64,000 nucleotides of DNA, taken from contig NW_020170384.1 in assembly GCF_000524195.1 (NCBI RefSeq), forward strand, positions 1,984,517-2,048,516. Reading direction: 5' to 3'. Source of the DNA: Echinococcus granulosus. Its lineage: Eukaryota > Platyhelminthes > Cestoda > Cyclophyllidea > Taeniidae. Under the pieces are notes generated by a model. It did no database searches and was not told where the DNA came from. It saw only the letters and a program-made list of their open reading frames with translations. Below are positions 9,330 to 20,997 of the stretch, piece by piece; within the stretch, counting starts at the first letter, position 1; every line of letters starts with the position of its first letter. Made by a program: the position numbers and the translations under genes.

Positions 9330-12300
9330 TCATGAGGGCGATTGGCTCCTTGGCTGTGGTGGAGCGATAGGGAGTCTGGAGTTTATGTTGGCTGCTATCA
9401 CTGGTCTTGAAACATCTAGCGGCAGGTCGTGTCCTGTTCCGATCACCGCGTCCGCTGTGTACGTCACAGCTTGTCCAACGAAGTTACCGAGTCTACATGG
9501 GACGAGCGGTTGAGATTAGTTTTTTCCCAAAATTTTTGGCACTGCGAACGTGGGATAGACCTACATATTCCACAAGGCAATTGATGTTCGACTGGGTGGC
9601 GGTGGCGGCACAGGAGCAATAAGCCCATCGAAGCCTTGTGCTACGTCGCTGGCGAAGTTATGCACCGACTGGAAAACTCTTGAAAGGAGGACTGATGCGA
9701 TCTCGCGTTTGCGCATGCGCTCGACGGGGGCTTGAGCACGACAGGTGTCCTCAATTGTATACAACCTATTCTTTGCCTCCAGATAATGCTCTTTGTAGTA
9801 ATTGCGCTCCACAAGTATCCGCGCGATCTCCCGTTTAGTTAGTTTCAGCGTTCTACCGCTTGAACTACTGCTGTCACTTCCAACTCGATCCGGTGGCGCT
9901 CTCTGAGACACATATTTACAGAGTGAGGACTACAAGATAACGACTACCAGAAGCTGTCCACTAGAACCTCACTTGGGAATCCGACCTCTGTTGCTGCTCC
10001 GGCTTAGACAACTTCATTGTCGGCAGGGCGGCAGAGCAGCTGTGGGTCCGTCTTCGTCGAGACGCTTGGACGGTTAAGGGTTCGTCATCCAGATCCAGGG
10101 AGGCGCATCTCGTGAAAGCGCCACCGCTTCTACCCTCGTGTAACTTCTCCATGGCTCGTAGTCGACTGGTGAGGTGCTGAATGCGTTGCATAAGCTGACG
10201 CTCTCGCTCTTTCGCCCGCTTACGCTCCGTCACCAACTCCTCTTGACATGTTTTCAGGTCGCTTTTAAGTATTATGTTGTGCCTGAAGTTACAAAGTCAG
10301 TTAGGAGTTGGTAGGAATAGTCGCTCATCAATTCCAGATACAGCTAAATGTAATTACCGAGTCACAGGACTATGTTGTGTAGGAGGAGACATTCAAGCCG
10401 TGAGTGAAAAGCAGAAGTGCCTTCAAGGCTGCAGTTTGGTTTGGCTAATTGATTACATTGTTCAGTTTGTGCATTTAATCAAAGCTTCTAGCATCTCAAC
10501 CCTCCTTCACGTTTATAACAAGGCTACCTGTTTATGCATGTGTCTTAAGAAGTCGTCGGTTATAACTGGGTTGCTATCTTGATGTTAGTGAGCCTGATGT
10601 GAAAAATTACTGTCATCACTTTACTGGCTAAATACAAAACCAAGGCGTCAGAGAAGGAGAGCGTGTTAGCTCCCATAACAGCAAGGCTTCTGTCAAGCTC
10701 AATTTAAAAGTAATGAACTTAAATAGCCTTTGGAGAACTGCTTGCAATCTTGCTACGAACGCGGTGTTGTATAAGCACAATCTGAAGACACGATGTCCCC
10801 CCTTATTCGCCTTTAAGGCAAATATTCCTCTGGGAGACTACTACCATGCTGTACTTAGAATTCCCGTCCAAATCCATGACACACTGTTACCATTGAAGTA
10901 GGGAGCATTCACTGTATGACCTCCAATCCCATCTCACTGTTGATCGAAAGTAAATGAAAAACTTGCGACAGTCGTAACGTAAGTTCCCACGGGGAGCGCC
11001 TAAATGACTTCCAAAGTAAGAAGTTATCTAATGGAACGATACTAGTTTTATTTGCATGTTCATCTCAGTAGTCTCTTTCGGCCTTTCATGAATCGGTCTA
11101 AATACTGATGAAATTTCCTCCGTTCCTGTTACTAGAGCTGATAACCTCTCAGTCTTGCCGCGTTTCCATAAGGCATCTACTTCCATAATGGTACGCCCCG
11201 TAACGTCCTCAGAGGTAGCTCAGACGCTACAGTAGCTGTCCCTTTATTGCGGAGTTCGTACAACTTTGACAACAATAGATCCGACTTGTTGAACATGATT
11301 GTGGCAATTGAACTGGCAAAGCTTGTAGATAGTTGATGGAATGGCACCCTACGTGAATTTTAATCCATTCCCGATTCATCTACTCAATTTAATGGCATGA
11401 ACATTACAGCTGTCTTGTCTGAATATAAAGAACCAAGCTGCCTGGAGAGCTGCTTCAATAATGTTTACTTGCTTGTTTTCTTGAATGGACTATTTCCAGT
11501 GGCATTCATCTTAGCAGTTCGAGAATAAACTTACGGTCTTGAATGGGCCAACAAACCGATCATTCATGCTAAACCGAGCTCAAAGCAATATACACATTTC
11601 TAAAAGGGAGTATAATTCGTTTCCAGGATATCCAAATAAATGTCACCAATGTCCAGTTTCAGGTGTTTGAAACCCTACGACTTAGTTACAAAATTTACAA
11701 ACTGGAATCAAGTAAAGGAGGTAAAACATGGAGCATATTTCTGAAAAAACACTTGTAAATCCTTCAATTAAATGCTTACCCAGAGAGGTCGTCAATGCGA
11801 GTCAATAGGTCATCTTTCAAAATGTTGAGAGCTCGCCTGAAGAAAAGAAATGTGATGCTTAAGAATATGCCTATATATGATTTAATCCAAGAATGGTAAT
11901 GGAAAGAAATGTAAGTGAGCACTTGAAAATGGTGAGATGATTGCATCGGGCGCAAGTTACCACGTTCGCCATCAGCATCATGCGTGCGGCGCTCCGATTC
12001 CCTTAATCAAATCTGAAACTGCAGAGCTTTTGTCAGTTTTAGGCATTGTTTACGTCAAGCTATGTAGCAAACAGGCAAATTAGATTAACTTAGAGCGTCA
12101 CGAAATACTATCTTACCATTTTCCAAGTCAGTAGAAACTCATCTGATTTTATCAATTCTGAGGCTTAATTTTAGAATCCTGCCAACCAACTCTCGCACTC
12201 CTTTTTTAGCCCTCTACTGCGCATGTTTTCGTCGTCTTGGTCACGACAGGCGAAGAGAGTCTGCAAGTGATCTACATGGCTCCCATGCCGCACAGGCTTG

Positions 12301-15300
12301 AACCTTAAATTCCTTCGAAGTTTAAGTCAATACTAATCTGCATCCATATGGCACGTCGGTAAGGTATCGTCGAGCGTTTCCAGTAGCTCAGGGTGCTTCT
12401 TGTAGGGTGGATTTTGCCATTATCCTTCCTCAGCCAAAACTAGCAACACTTTCCCAGCCTCCAACCGATACTCGATAAATGACATTAAGTTGATTTCATC
12501 GCCATTAAATGAAAATCCACTTCGCACTGGCTACTTAGATCACCTTTGTCATAACTCAACCAGTAAACTGACCTTGTATTTTTGACATGACTTAAAAGCA
12601 CTCCAAGCAGGGTCCGGAGTAGAAAGAACTGAGATGTGAACTTGTCGACCCTGCGAATTCGAGCTTTCCTAATCGACGATTGCGGGAACTTTCACATTTT
12701 CGAACTCACCAATATCAACAAAACAAGACCATGAATAACAATGTTAATGTTGTAATCCGACAACTACTGGGAATCGGCCCAGCGAAGTTGTTTCAGCTAT
12801 CGTTGTGACAATACCGACGGTTGAAAGTCAGTGGGAAAAGTTTGGTTGTTTGAATACCAGCGGTAGGTGTTTGATGATCGGTCAGCTTGATGGAAAATAA
12901 GTTAATGAATAACGTAAACTGACCTCTCACTTGACTTCCGAAGGAATAGGCTGCATTTATTAAATGTTCGAATCAGAGCTACCAAATAAGTTGAAAGTTC
13001 TCAAACGGTGAATTTAATGCACTAGAGGCTGAGTGGGCGCTTTGAATGCTTCACTTTCAGACAGCGGCTAACTTCGAGCTCGTTTTTGGGGCTGAGTTAG
13101 ATCACCACTATATACATAATGTTCCAGATATAGACTTTCAACGTAACCAGCCGAATAGGTGCCGCAAATGCCGACTACTTCATTTTCATTGGACTAGTTT
13201 CCATATTTTAATGTTTTAAATTGCAATTCTCAACCAGTCTATCCTGCTAACTCAAGCGAAACCATTTAGCTCTATGCCTACAACAAATCCACGAGAAGGA
13301 ATATAAAACTTGCTTCATCTCAGTAAGCTCCTGGTTCTCGGCCAACAGTTTCTTCACCTCTGCTTCGAGGGCTGAAACCAGGAGAAGGGGAACTTTACCG
13401 TCTAGCGGTAGGTTAGATTAGTCATTCCGGCTAGGTGGTTGGTGGGTTAATGCAACAAAGTGGCAAAATCCAGTAACGGTTAGATGAGCCTGAAGTGAAT
13501 AATAGGTGCATGAAAAAACGGGGCATGCTTACATTTACTGCCCAAAAAGTCGCAGCCATCTGATGCTAAAGTATGAAATGGCCATTCAAAGCAGCATTAC
13601 TTTTATTTGTACAAAAAAAAAACACATGGAAAGGAAGCAGAGGTAATTTCACAGGTGGTTGATCAAGCGTTGATCGGAAAATAATTCGAAAAAAGCACAT
13701 ACGTAAAGCCGTTCATATAAAATCAAGCGACTTCGCGCAAAAGTGGTTATAAATACATACGTGATGTGCATTCAGCCACTTCCGCATGCACGAAGCATCA
13801 CTGACTAAAAATGGCTGGCAGTACAAACGAAATTGCTTACCTTCCGATATGGGATCTGAAACCTCGGATACTTTCCTATTTTGAGGCTGTTCGCTCAAAT
13901 ACTGCTCATAATCCGTCCTATAAAAAAGAGACGTTCTACTAAGTAGAGAGGCACTAATCGAAGGTCTTCAAGGACTGCCGCAATAATTTCACAGCGCTCT
14001 CGTCGGTTTTTTTACATTTCAATATTAAACAAGGGTTGTTTGAGATCGTCTTGAATTAATCGGATACCTAAAACAGCAGAATGCCCAGATATATATATGT
14101 CCTGTGAATAATAACTATACGAGCGCGAAAAATGAAGTAGTAGTCGCCTGTAAACTAGAAACTACTTAAACAGCGCCTCATCCCCTCATTCCTAGAATTG
14201 ATAAGTTCCTCAACAAGAAAAGCAATTCTAATGAGAGCCTATGGAAAAAAATATTTAGGAGGTAGAAAATAGACTTCCGTTTCGTCAAGCGTGTCGAAAA
14301 CGGGTTCGCCAGGATTATCATCATCTGACGATGGTAGTGATGGTGGTGGTGATTGTTGGGTAATATCTACACAAATATAATGAGAAAATATCAAATAACC
14401 CCATGTTTACTCTGCAAACAACTTGAGGTGTTTAATAGTTGCGAAAATGACACATGAATAACACGCTGACACAGAAGCTGAAGCTAATCTGCGCTAGCAA
14501 TAAAATCTCTTAGATGCTGCCTTTTTGCCGACAATGGGACAGTATTGGCATTAAGCTCAGAGCAGAGTTATGGGCTGTAGCTCTAATAATGTTCTAATGG
14601 GTTTTGCTATTCACAAGTTCAAAAAGGCAGCAAAGATACTTCACCCCAGCGAGTAATTATTTAGGAAGTAGATCAGTATTTGTGAATTCTGCAACACAAA
14701 CATCGTTTAAAACCCATTTTAAGAATGATTTCACGTTTTTTTTCATTAAGACGACGATTATTACACAAAATTAACAAATTACCTTTTGTCGGACTTATTG
14801 GGTCCCGGTGGCTTATACCTTCCTTTGGAGTCTATTGAAATAGAAAACGAATGAAAACACTCCTGCGTAATCGTAACAAGGGGGTTTAAATTATAAATTT
14901 AACAAATTAATCGAATATTCATAGAAATGTGGGTTGTTTCTAGCGTGCGTTCACTCAATCACGAATAATGGTGAGTCCAAGTAAGAATTATTGTCATGAG
15001 CTTAAAAATTATTTTAAGTTGGATATGCATCGATTTAGACGGTTCCTCATAAGCATCGAAATGGGCTGACGCGGAAAAGGGTGGATGGGCAAACGAGAGT
15101 AAAAGACGACCTACGAAGTGGTGGAACTCAGACAGGAGGGATCTCTCGGTCATGAGGGGATGCACATGATTGCAAACGCGCTCAACATGAGCCACGTGAG
15201 AACGAAGGAGCTCATTGCAACGATTCTGTGCGTTGGCCAAATCCCGTTGTAGCTCAGCCTCTTTTGCTTCCTGTCGAATGACTAAGACAAAGTGGAGTCT

Positions 15301-16024
15301 CGCTTAGGCGTCTTACTTACCCATCTCTAAAAACTACCAAAAAATGCAAGAATAGGTGCCAAAATGGGGTCCATAAAACTCCTGTCATTTAAGTGTAGCT
15401 AACAAACCTTGGAACAGCTATTTATAAACCAAAATAAAGTGAACAGAGAAGGACAAAAATAAAAACGAAGGCAAGAACACTATCAGAATGAAAAAGTGCA
15501 AATAACGAACCGATATAGACTGCAAAAATTAAGAAACATGTACGGTGGAAAGTAACTAATTTGATGTCAATGTCAATTAAATCCCACCATGTTCGTTGGC
15601 TGCAGCGCATTTTGCTTCGAGGACGCGAATAAGCCTAGTAGAATCAGCAAACTTTTCGTTCATCCGTATCGTTACCTCAGCAATTTCATCCTCCAAAGCT
15701 ATCGCCCGCTAGAGTGAAGTTCGCAAGCTAAATATGCATTGTTACCTCCTCTGCTGCGCGCCTAGCTTTGATTTCACGATCTAATTTCAAAGTCAACGAC
15801 TCTACTCTCAGCCCATCCTGGGCACAGGATGCTTGCAATAGCTCGTTAGCTTCATGTAACTGGTCAACTTGTTCAAGGGTTTGTATCATGATGGGCACAA
15901 TTCCGTCAACAACCCCCTCTCCGTACCGTGCTACAAGGCGCTCGAATTCGGAATACACGAGTGAAGCAGTGTTTCGAACATGGGAAGAGAGGTAATTTGA
16001 TGATGAATCCGTAACTGATTCCAT
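9330..16024 (-). CDS. MAPK8IP3: JIP3/JIP4-like scaffold, RH1-RH2 form without propeller
   Basis: JIP3/JIP4 (UNC-16, Sunday driver) link kinesin-1, dynein and JNK-pathway kinases to vesicles. Coding exons read on the minus strand: 16024-15746, 15708-15588, 15326-15321, 15281-15115, 14831-14783, 14366-14275, 13917-13841, 13371-13310, 10282-9973, 9902-9565 and 9492-9330. The first exon carries the RH1 domain (LVYSEFERLVARYGEGVVDG, human [20 protein letters not shown]), followed by a coiled coil ending NELLRSHVAHVERV (human TEMIQTYVEHIERS). The 13371 exon has EAEVKKLLAENQELTE, the leucine-zipper start. The 9902 exon has the RH2 motif TKREIARILVERNYYKEHYL (human [20 protein letters not shown]). 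The last exon continues ALWNILGNFVG, like human TIWQFFSRLF, and then stops. Human JIP3 has over 1,300 residues with a C-terminal WD40-like propeller; none is found here. Splice phase does not fit at two joins (14275 to 13917 and 13310 to 10282), so small exons are probably missing from this model. Confidence 0.82.
10283..13309. other. Large intronic interval of the JIP3/4-like gene
   Basis: No confident exon was found here, yet the flanking exons do not join in phase, so at least one small coiled-coil exon may be hidden. A short fragment of dispersed repeat family A lies on the minus strand at about 11203-11235 (TGTAGCGTCTGAGCTACCTC on the minus strand). Nothing else is recognised. Confidence 0.4.
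15321..15326 (-). other. 6-nt microexon in the JIP3/4-like gene
   Basis: On the minus strand tttttag precedes AGATGG, which is followed by gtaagtaag. Inserted between the exon ending at 15588 (phase 1) and the exon starting at 15281 (needs phase 1), it keeps the frame and adds Glu-Met to the coiled coil. Joining the flanking exons directly would also keep the frame, so it may be optional. Confidence 0.55.
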
Positions 16025-16416
16025 TCTAGAAGTGTCCGTTTCTGATTTTGATCAAAAAAGATGCCGTGCGGAAAATACCAGGACTCGCATGCTCAGACGA
16101 AGGCAGGGATGAATAGCACAGAGCGTAGCCTTCCTCACTAAATCAAAATGGCGCGAAGTGGGCTGTTTTCATGTTAGTGCGAATAAAATGGCTTATTTTA
16201 AGCCTGCAGTGCTTTACGCTCACTCAGTATGGCAGACTGCCTTTTGCAGCATCAGAATATTACTTGATCTCTTACAAAATAAATATAAAAGTCCAAAATA
16301 CTTTGATACTATTAAATGAGATCGCCTCAGTAATAGTGATGATGATAGGACACTGTGTTGTGATTGGTCCAAACTCGAAGATTCGCTCTGCTGTGACCAG
16401 TCTGGTGGATGTAGCC
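16025..16416. promoter_or_regulatory. Divergent promoter between JIP3/4-like gene and TM9SF4
   Basis: The two start codons face away from each other across 392 bp, so this interval must hold both 5' untranslated regions and probably a shared bidirectional promoter. No TATA box at a convincing position was seen. Confidence 0.5.
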
Positions 16417-19400
16417 ATGAGAATACCCGTACTTTTACTTGCATTTCTAGTTCCTTTTTCTTCTTGCTTTTACATCCCTGGTTTATCACCAGTTGAGTAC
16501 GGTGTGGGAGATGCTATAAGTGTCAAGGTAATGTGAAAACACCTTCATACAGGTGCTAGGCTGTTAAAGTTTGGAGTTCTGATACGCAACTACCGATTGA
16601 CTTCTATGATTATTTATCTTTTTGTGATCTTGAAGGAAAGCGTGTTTATGAGAACCTTAACATTGGTAACATTTCATGGTTGCCTTACCCACAATTCTCA
16701 GGAGAAGTTCTGCGTGGCGATCGTGTTGTCGAGGCTCCATTCAATATTAACATGCTAACAAATGTTAGGTGCAAGCAAGCGTGTCATACAGTGTCAACTT
16801 CGTCCAAGAAGATTGATGCTCTAATTCACCTCATTGATAACGAATACATTGTTAATATGTAGGATAACTGTATCGCATCTCTAGCTTTGATAGTGATGTG
16901 GACGATCTTCCTGTGGCTGTAGAGCGTTCTACGGAATCTCAGAACCAATATGAAATTGGCTATCGAATTGGATTTAAAAAAGGAAATGAAGTATACTTAA
17001 ACAATCATTTGAAGTTTTTGGTGAAATATCACGAAGTGAAGTAGGCGATTTCCGACTCCGCTTTCCATTACATCCTTCTTCCTTAGCGGTCGTTATCGTA
17101 TTGTTGGTGTAACCATCGAACCCATGAGTATTCGAAGTGAGGATGTCATTCAAAATAAAGACGGGACGTGTGGCATAGTGAATGGAGAACGGGCTCCTTT
17201 GACCCTTAGACCGGGCACATCAGCGGATTTCAGCTTCACCTATGAGGTTGAATGGGTGAGCTCGGACACCGAATGGGCTTCACGTTGGGATATCTACCTC
17301 AACACAAGCGATGGCCAAATTCACTGGTTTTCAATAATAAACTCTATCATCATAATCATTTTCCTCACTGGTAGCCCCCTTTCCTACTCTTACTTCATTT
17401 CTCCTTTAGCTGTTATGTCTGTCATATTACTGAAAACTCTCCGACGTGACATTGCCTCATACAACAGAGAGGAGGACTCTGTAAGCTTGTTCCATTTTGG
17501 GCTAAAAGCACGTCTGAATTTTAGGAGGAGATCATTGAGGAATCGGGGTGGAAGCTAGTACATGGTGATGTCTTTAGACCTCCAAGGCGTAGTGCATTGC
17601 TGGCAGCTTTTGTCGGTTCGGGTGTCCAACTTCTTTGCATGACACTTATCGTCCTCTGTAAGTCTTATAACATGAAAGTACCCGAATCCTTTTTGTCATT
17701 AATTTTCTCATAATCGTTCTGTTTGTAGTCAGATTTTGGCATGCAGTCTTGGAATTACATCGCCTTACCTGGGTTAATTCTCCTAGTGCAATGAGATCAT
17801 GCCTTTGTAACCTTCCGTGTTTGATCTTAACGTCGTGTTGCACGCCAGCACACCTCATTATGTCCTTTCGGTTCTTCGTCTTTAGTCTTTGCAATGCTTG
17901 GCATGCTATCTCCTGCCTCACGAGGAGCTCTCCTGAGCGCCGTCATCTTCACGTATGTCTTTATGGGGGCTGTTGCCGGCTACTTCTCAGGTCGTATCTA
18001 CAAGACAATGCGTGGCTTCTACTGGAAATCTACTGCTCTACTAGTGAGTTTAGCGTTTTTAATTTGTGTTTCCCTCAGCTTTCATCTGATGCTCGTATGA
18101 CAACTTTGCCCAAAATCTACTACTAATTTAATTACTTAGACTTCTATGATCATACTGAAGGTTTTGGGACTTTTTTATATGTGTTTGATGGTTCCTAAAA
18201 CTGTATTTAAATGGTCCACCTCTCACTTTGGTGTTTCCATGCGTTGACGGAATGATTATAGTGACGGCCATGGGATACTAGCCACGGAAAACTTCTTATT
18301 TTCAGTGTGTAGTTATTATTCCTACGCTCTCCATTGTTGGAGCTTGCTATGTGTTAAATCCGAAAATAGCATCTTCAAATTTAATGCTTATATTCGATGC
18401 TATGATCTGATACCTAGGTGCAATTTACAATTCAGAAATGTGATCCCTTATTTTCGGTACAAAGGTCGCCAATGAGCATGACCAGATTCGTCTTTTGTTA
18501 AGCTCTTATTGGCTGACCTTCTTTACCGCCAATAGCTCATTTTTAGGTAACTCATTACCTTTTTTTCAATACGATCCTGACCTTTGTGTGACGAATATTG
18601 GTAAGCCTCTCTCATAACTTTCCTGATCCTCCTTTAGACCGGTTTGCTCTACCCAGGCATAATTCTGGCAGTGTGCCTTTTCATCAACATCTTTCTCTGG
18701 GCAAAAGGATCTTCAGCAGCCCTGCCCTTCACCACCATTCTAAGTATTCTCTCCCTCTGGCTTCTCGTCTCTCTTCCCCTCGTCTTCATAGGCTTCTTTT
18801 TCGGGATGCGCAAACGCCCCTACGAGCAACCAGTGCGCACCAATCAGATTCCTCGTGCCATTCCTGATCGTAAGATGCATCAGAACATCTTTATTACGTA
18901 AGTAATCTTTGATAGCAACTTCCCTCGCTGAGGTGTCCGACTACCTAGTACTCGCCCCACGCAAGCTTATAGTATGGGATCATTATCTTTTTACTGCATA
19001 ACAATAATTCTCGCTTGAATTTTGAGCCTTTATGAACAGTGTAAAGCTAGTAGTGTCCTCAATTATTTGACAAGCCAGTCAAGTTTCTCTTGCGCTATAC
19101 TGAATTCAGGATATATAAGAACGTCTCTGTTACGCGAGCAATCTTTAATAACCTGCTTTCTATTCTCTTTCACTGTCTCTGATATGTAGCCTCCGAGAAT
19201 TTTTTATTGTAACGAATAGAGCAGGGCAGTATTTCGCAATACATTTAACAGCTGCCAATTTTTAAGCAATTACTCGAATGATGTACTTACAACCCACTCT
19301 GCATCCCCTACGAGATGTGCCGCCTTATCTGCAGAAGGCCGTGCTTGCCTTGTGTGGTGGTGGCGGACTCCAGATGAACATATTTTCCATGAATTTCCTG

Positions 19401-20997
19401 GTGAAGCCCAAACAATCTCGACAAAAACCTAACTTCTGCTTCATCAGAAACAGCCAAAACTAATCAGTTGAAAGAAAGTTCTTTTCTTTCAGACAATCGA
19501 CGACCTTATATTGCTGCAAAATCCGCCTAAGATTGTGAACTGGGGCTGCTGTCTTCTCCGTAGTTTATATTCCTATTTAACCCAGCAATGACTCACCCTT
19601 TCGACTTTAAACTGTCACATGTGAAACAGGCGGTTGAGCAGTGAGGCAGAAATGGTGCCTAGGACTACGTCTGTTTTTGAAGAGTGAAATTTGCGGATGA
19701 CTTGTGCCTCGTTGGGAAGGGGATGATACATTAGAATGATATTTATCTTGGGAGATAAATTCCATGTTAAGAGACCTTATCTATTTAATGTTTGCTGTTA
19801 AAACTACACATTGTTATTCGAGTACCTTTTTTAATGAAATAAATTTCTTGTCTAGATGCGAGTAATCTACTACTAAACCATGACTGGTACGAAGAACCCG
19901 AAGTTTTGTTTTGTTTTCATTTTTAGAACCATGTTGTGTGGACTTCTGCCTTTCGGCAGCGTTTTTATCGAGTTGTTCTTCATTTTTAATGTAAGTTGGA
20001 AATTTTTGTTTGCTCTTAAAACACCTGCGGGTGCTTTGCTCTTGTGGTGGATAGCAAATCACAATCTGCTTCTTTTAGAGTTGTCTTCTCTGTTTAGAAC
20101 AAACCTCTCAGTATTGTATACATAACACGACAAGCCATGCGGTCACGCTGTTATTCTGTCAAGATCCACCAATGACCCCATTTCCTCTTCTCTAGGCTCT
20201 CTGGAATCGGCAGATCTACTATCTCTTTGGATTTCTATTTATTGTCTTTGTCATTCTCATCATCAGTTGTGCTCAGGTTGCTGTTGTGACGACCTACTTC
20301 CAGTTGTGCAGTGAGGTGGGTTGCGTACTGTTCCCCAACTTTTGTCAAGTAGATCTGTTGGGTTCTTAATGAAAGTTCTCTGTTGCGCTACTGCTAAATT
20401 GCCTTAGTAAGAGTACTCAGTATCCATGTGATACACCCTAGAAGACACGTTTGGCTCCTCTGATGTAGAATCGTTAAGATCTTGTCAAAGCCTTTTCAAT
20501 CCCTCATCATATGCTTACCACTTTGCTACCAAACAAATCCGCATTTCAACTTGGTGGAAAATTTGAGCAAGTAATGCGTTTTGAATCTGTCGTTTTATTA
20601 ATTTGGCATTTCCAATGCCGAGTGTCTGCACGCAGTTTTGCCAGAGCCGGGGTCACTCATTTGTGCTTACTCTGTTAAGGACTACCACTGGTGGTGGCGA
20701 TCGTTCATCACCTCCGGTGGAGCAGCAGCCTACCTATTCCTCTACTCTATCTACTACTTTGCAACGCGGGTGCGTTTGTCGTCTTTGTGTCCGCATCAGA
20801 TTCTTCGGTTGGTTAAATTATCCATGCTTTTTGTTCCCACATTTCAGTTGGAGATCACAAGTTTTGTCTCGACGCTGCTTTATTTCGGCTACTGCTCCAT
20901 TCTCACAGCGACATTTTGGATTCTCACAGGCACAATCGGCTTTTTCTCGGCCTTCACCTTTTTGCAGAAGATTTACGCGGCTATTAAGATTGACTAA
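16417..20997 (+). CDS. TM9SF4: Transmembrane 9 superfamily member 4 (nonaspanin)
   Basis: Twelve exons join in frame throughout: 16417-16527, 16560-16858, 16885-17040, 17087-17370, 17410-17480, 17525-17657, 17886-18043, 18638-18897, 19927-19990, 20196-20315, 20680-20769 and 20848-20997. The protein has 631 residues (human 642). TM9 proteins are nine-helix membrane proteins of the Golgi and endosomes involved in sorting, adhesion and phagocytosis. The start [20 protein letters not shown] is a signal peptide. The lumenal domain contains [35 protein letters not shown] leads into the first helix, then [10 protein letters not shown] and [15 protein letters not shown]. Later helices include [42 protein letters not shown] and [14 protein letters not shown]. 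The C-terminus KIYAAIKID ends in the family's KxD Golgi-retention signal. SDGQIHWFS is closer to TM9SF4 than to TM9SF2. Introns range from 26 to 1029 nt and the first five are all under 47 nt. Confidence 0.95.
16528..16559 (+). other. 32-nt intron 1 of TM9SF4
   Basis: gtaatg...gtgctag lies between ...AISVK and [12 protein letters not shown]. The downstream frame is fixed by the family pattern AVKLTSSRTQLP, and only the acceptor at 16559 gives that frame from the phase-0 donor. Confidence 0.8.
16859..16884 (+). other. 26-nt intron 2 of TM9SF4
   Basis: The interval starts gtaggataac and ends catctctag. It interrupts the frame with a stop codon; removing it joins EYIVN to [12 protein letters not shown], matching human DYYVHLIADNLPVA. 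Other donor/acceptor pairs nearby put the downstream exon out of frame. Confidence 0.75.

Noticed and set aside
9330..16024. Assignment of the scaffold to RILP/RILPL instead of JIP3/4
   Set aside because: RH1 reads YSEFERLVARYGEGVVDG and RH2 reads IARILVERNYYKEHYL, both closer to JIP3/4 than to RILP, whose RH2 follows LRQILQERNELKA. The ALWNILGNFVG block after RH2 also matches JIP3/4.
17749..18126. 125-codon plus-strand frame overlapping TM9SF4 exon 7
   Set aside because: It runs through an intron and reads the exon out of frame. The family-conserved frame [15 protein letters not shown] is the real one.
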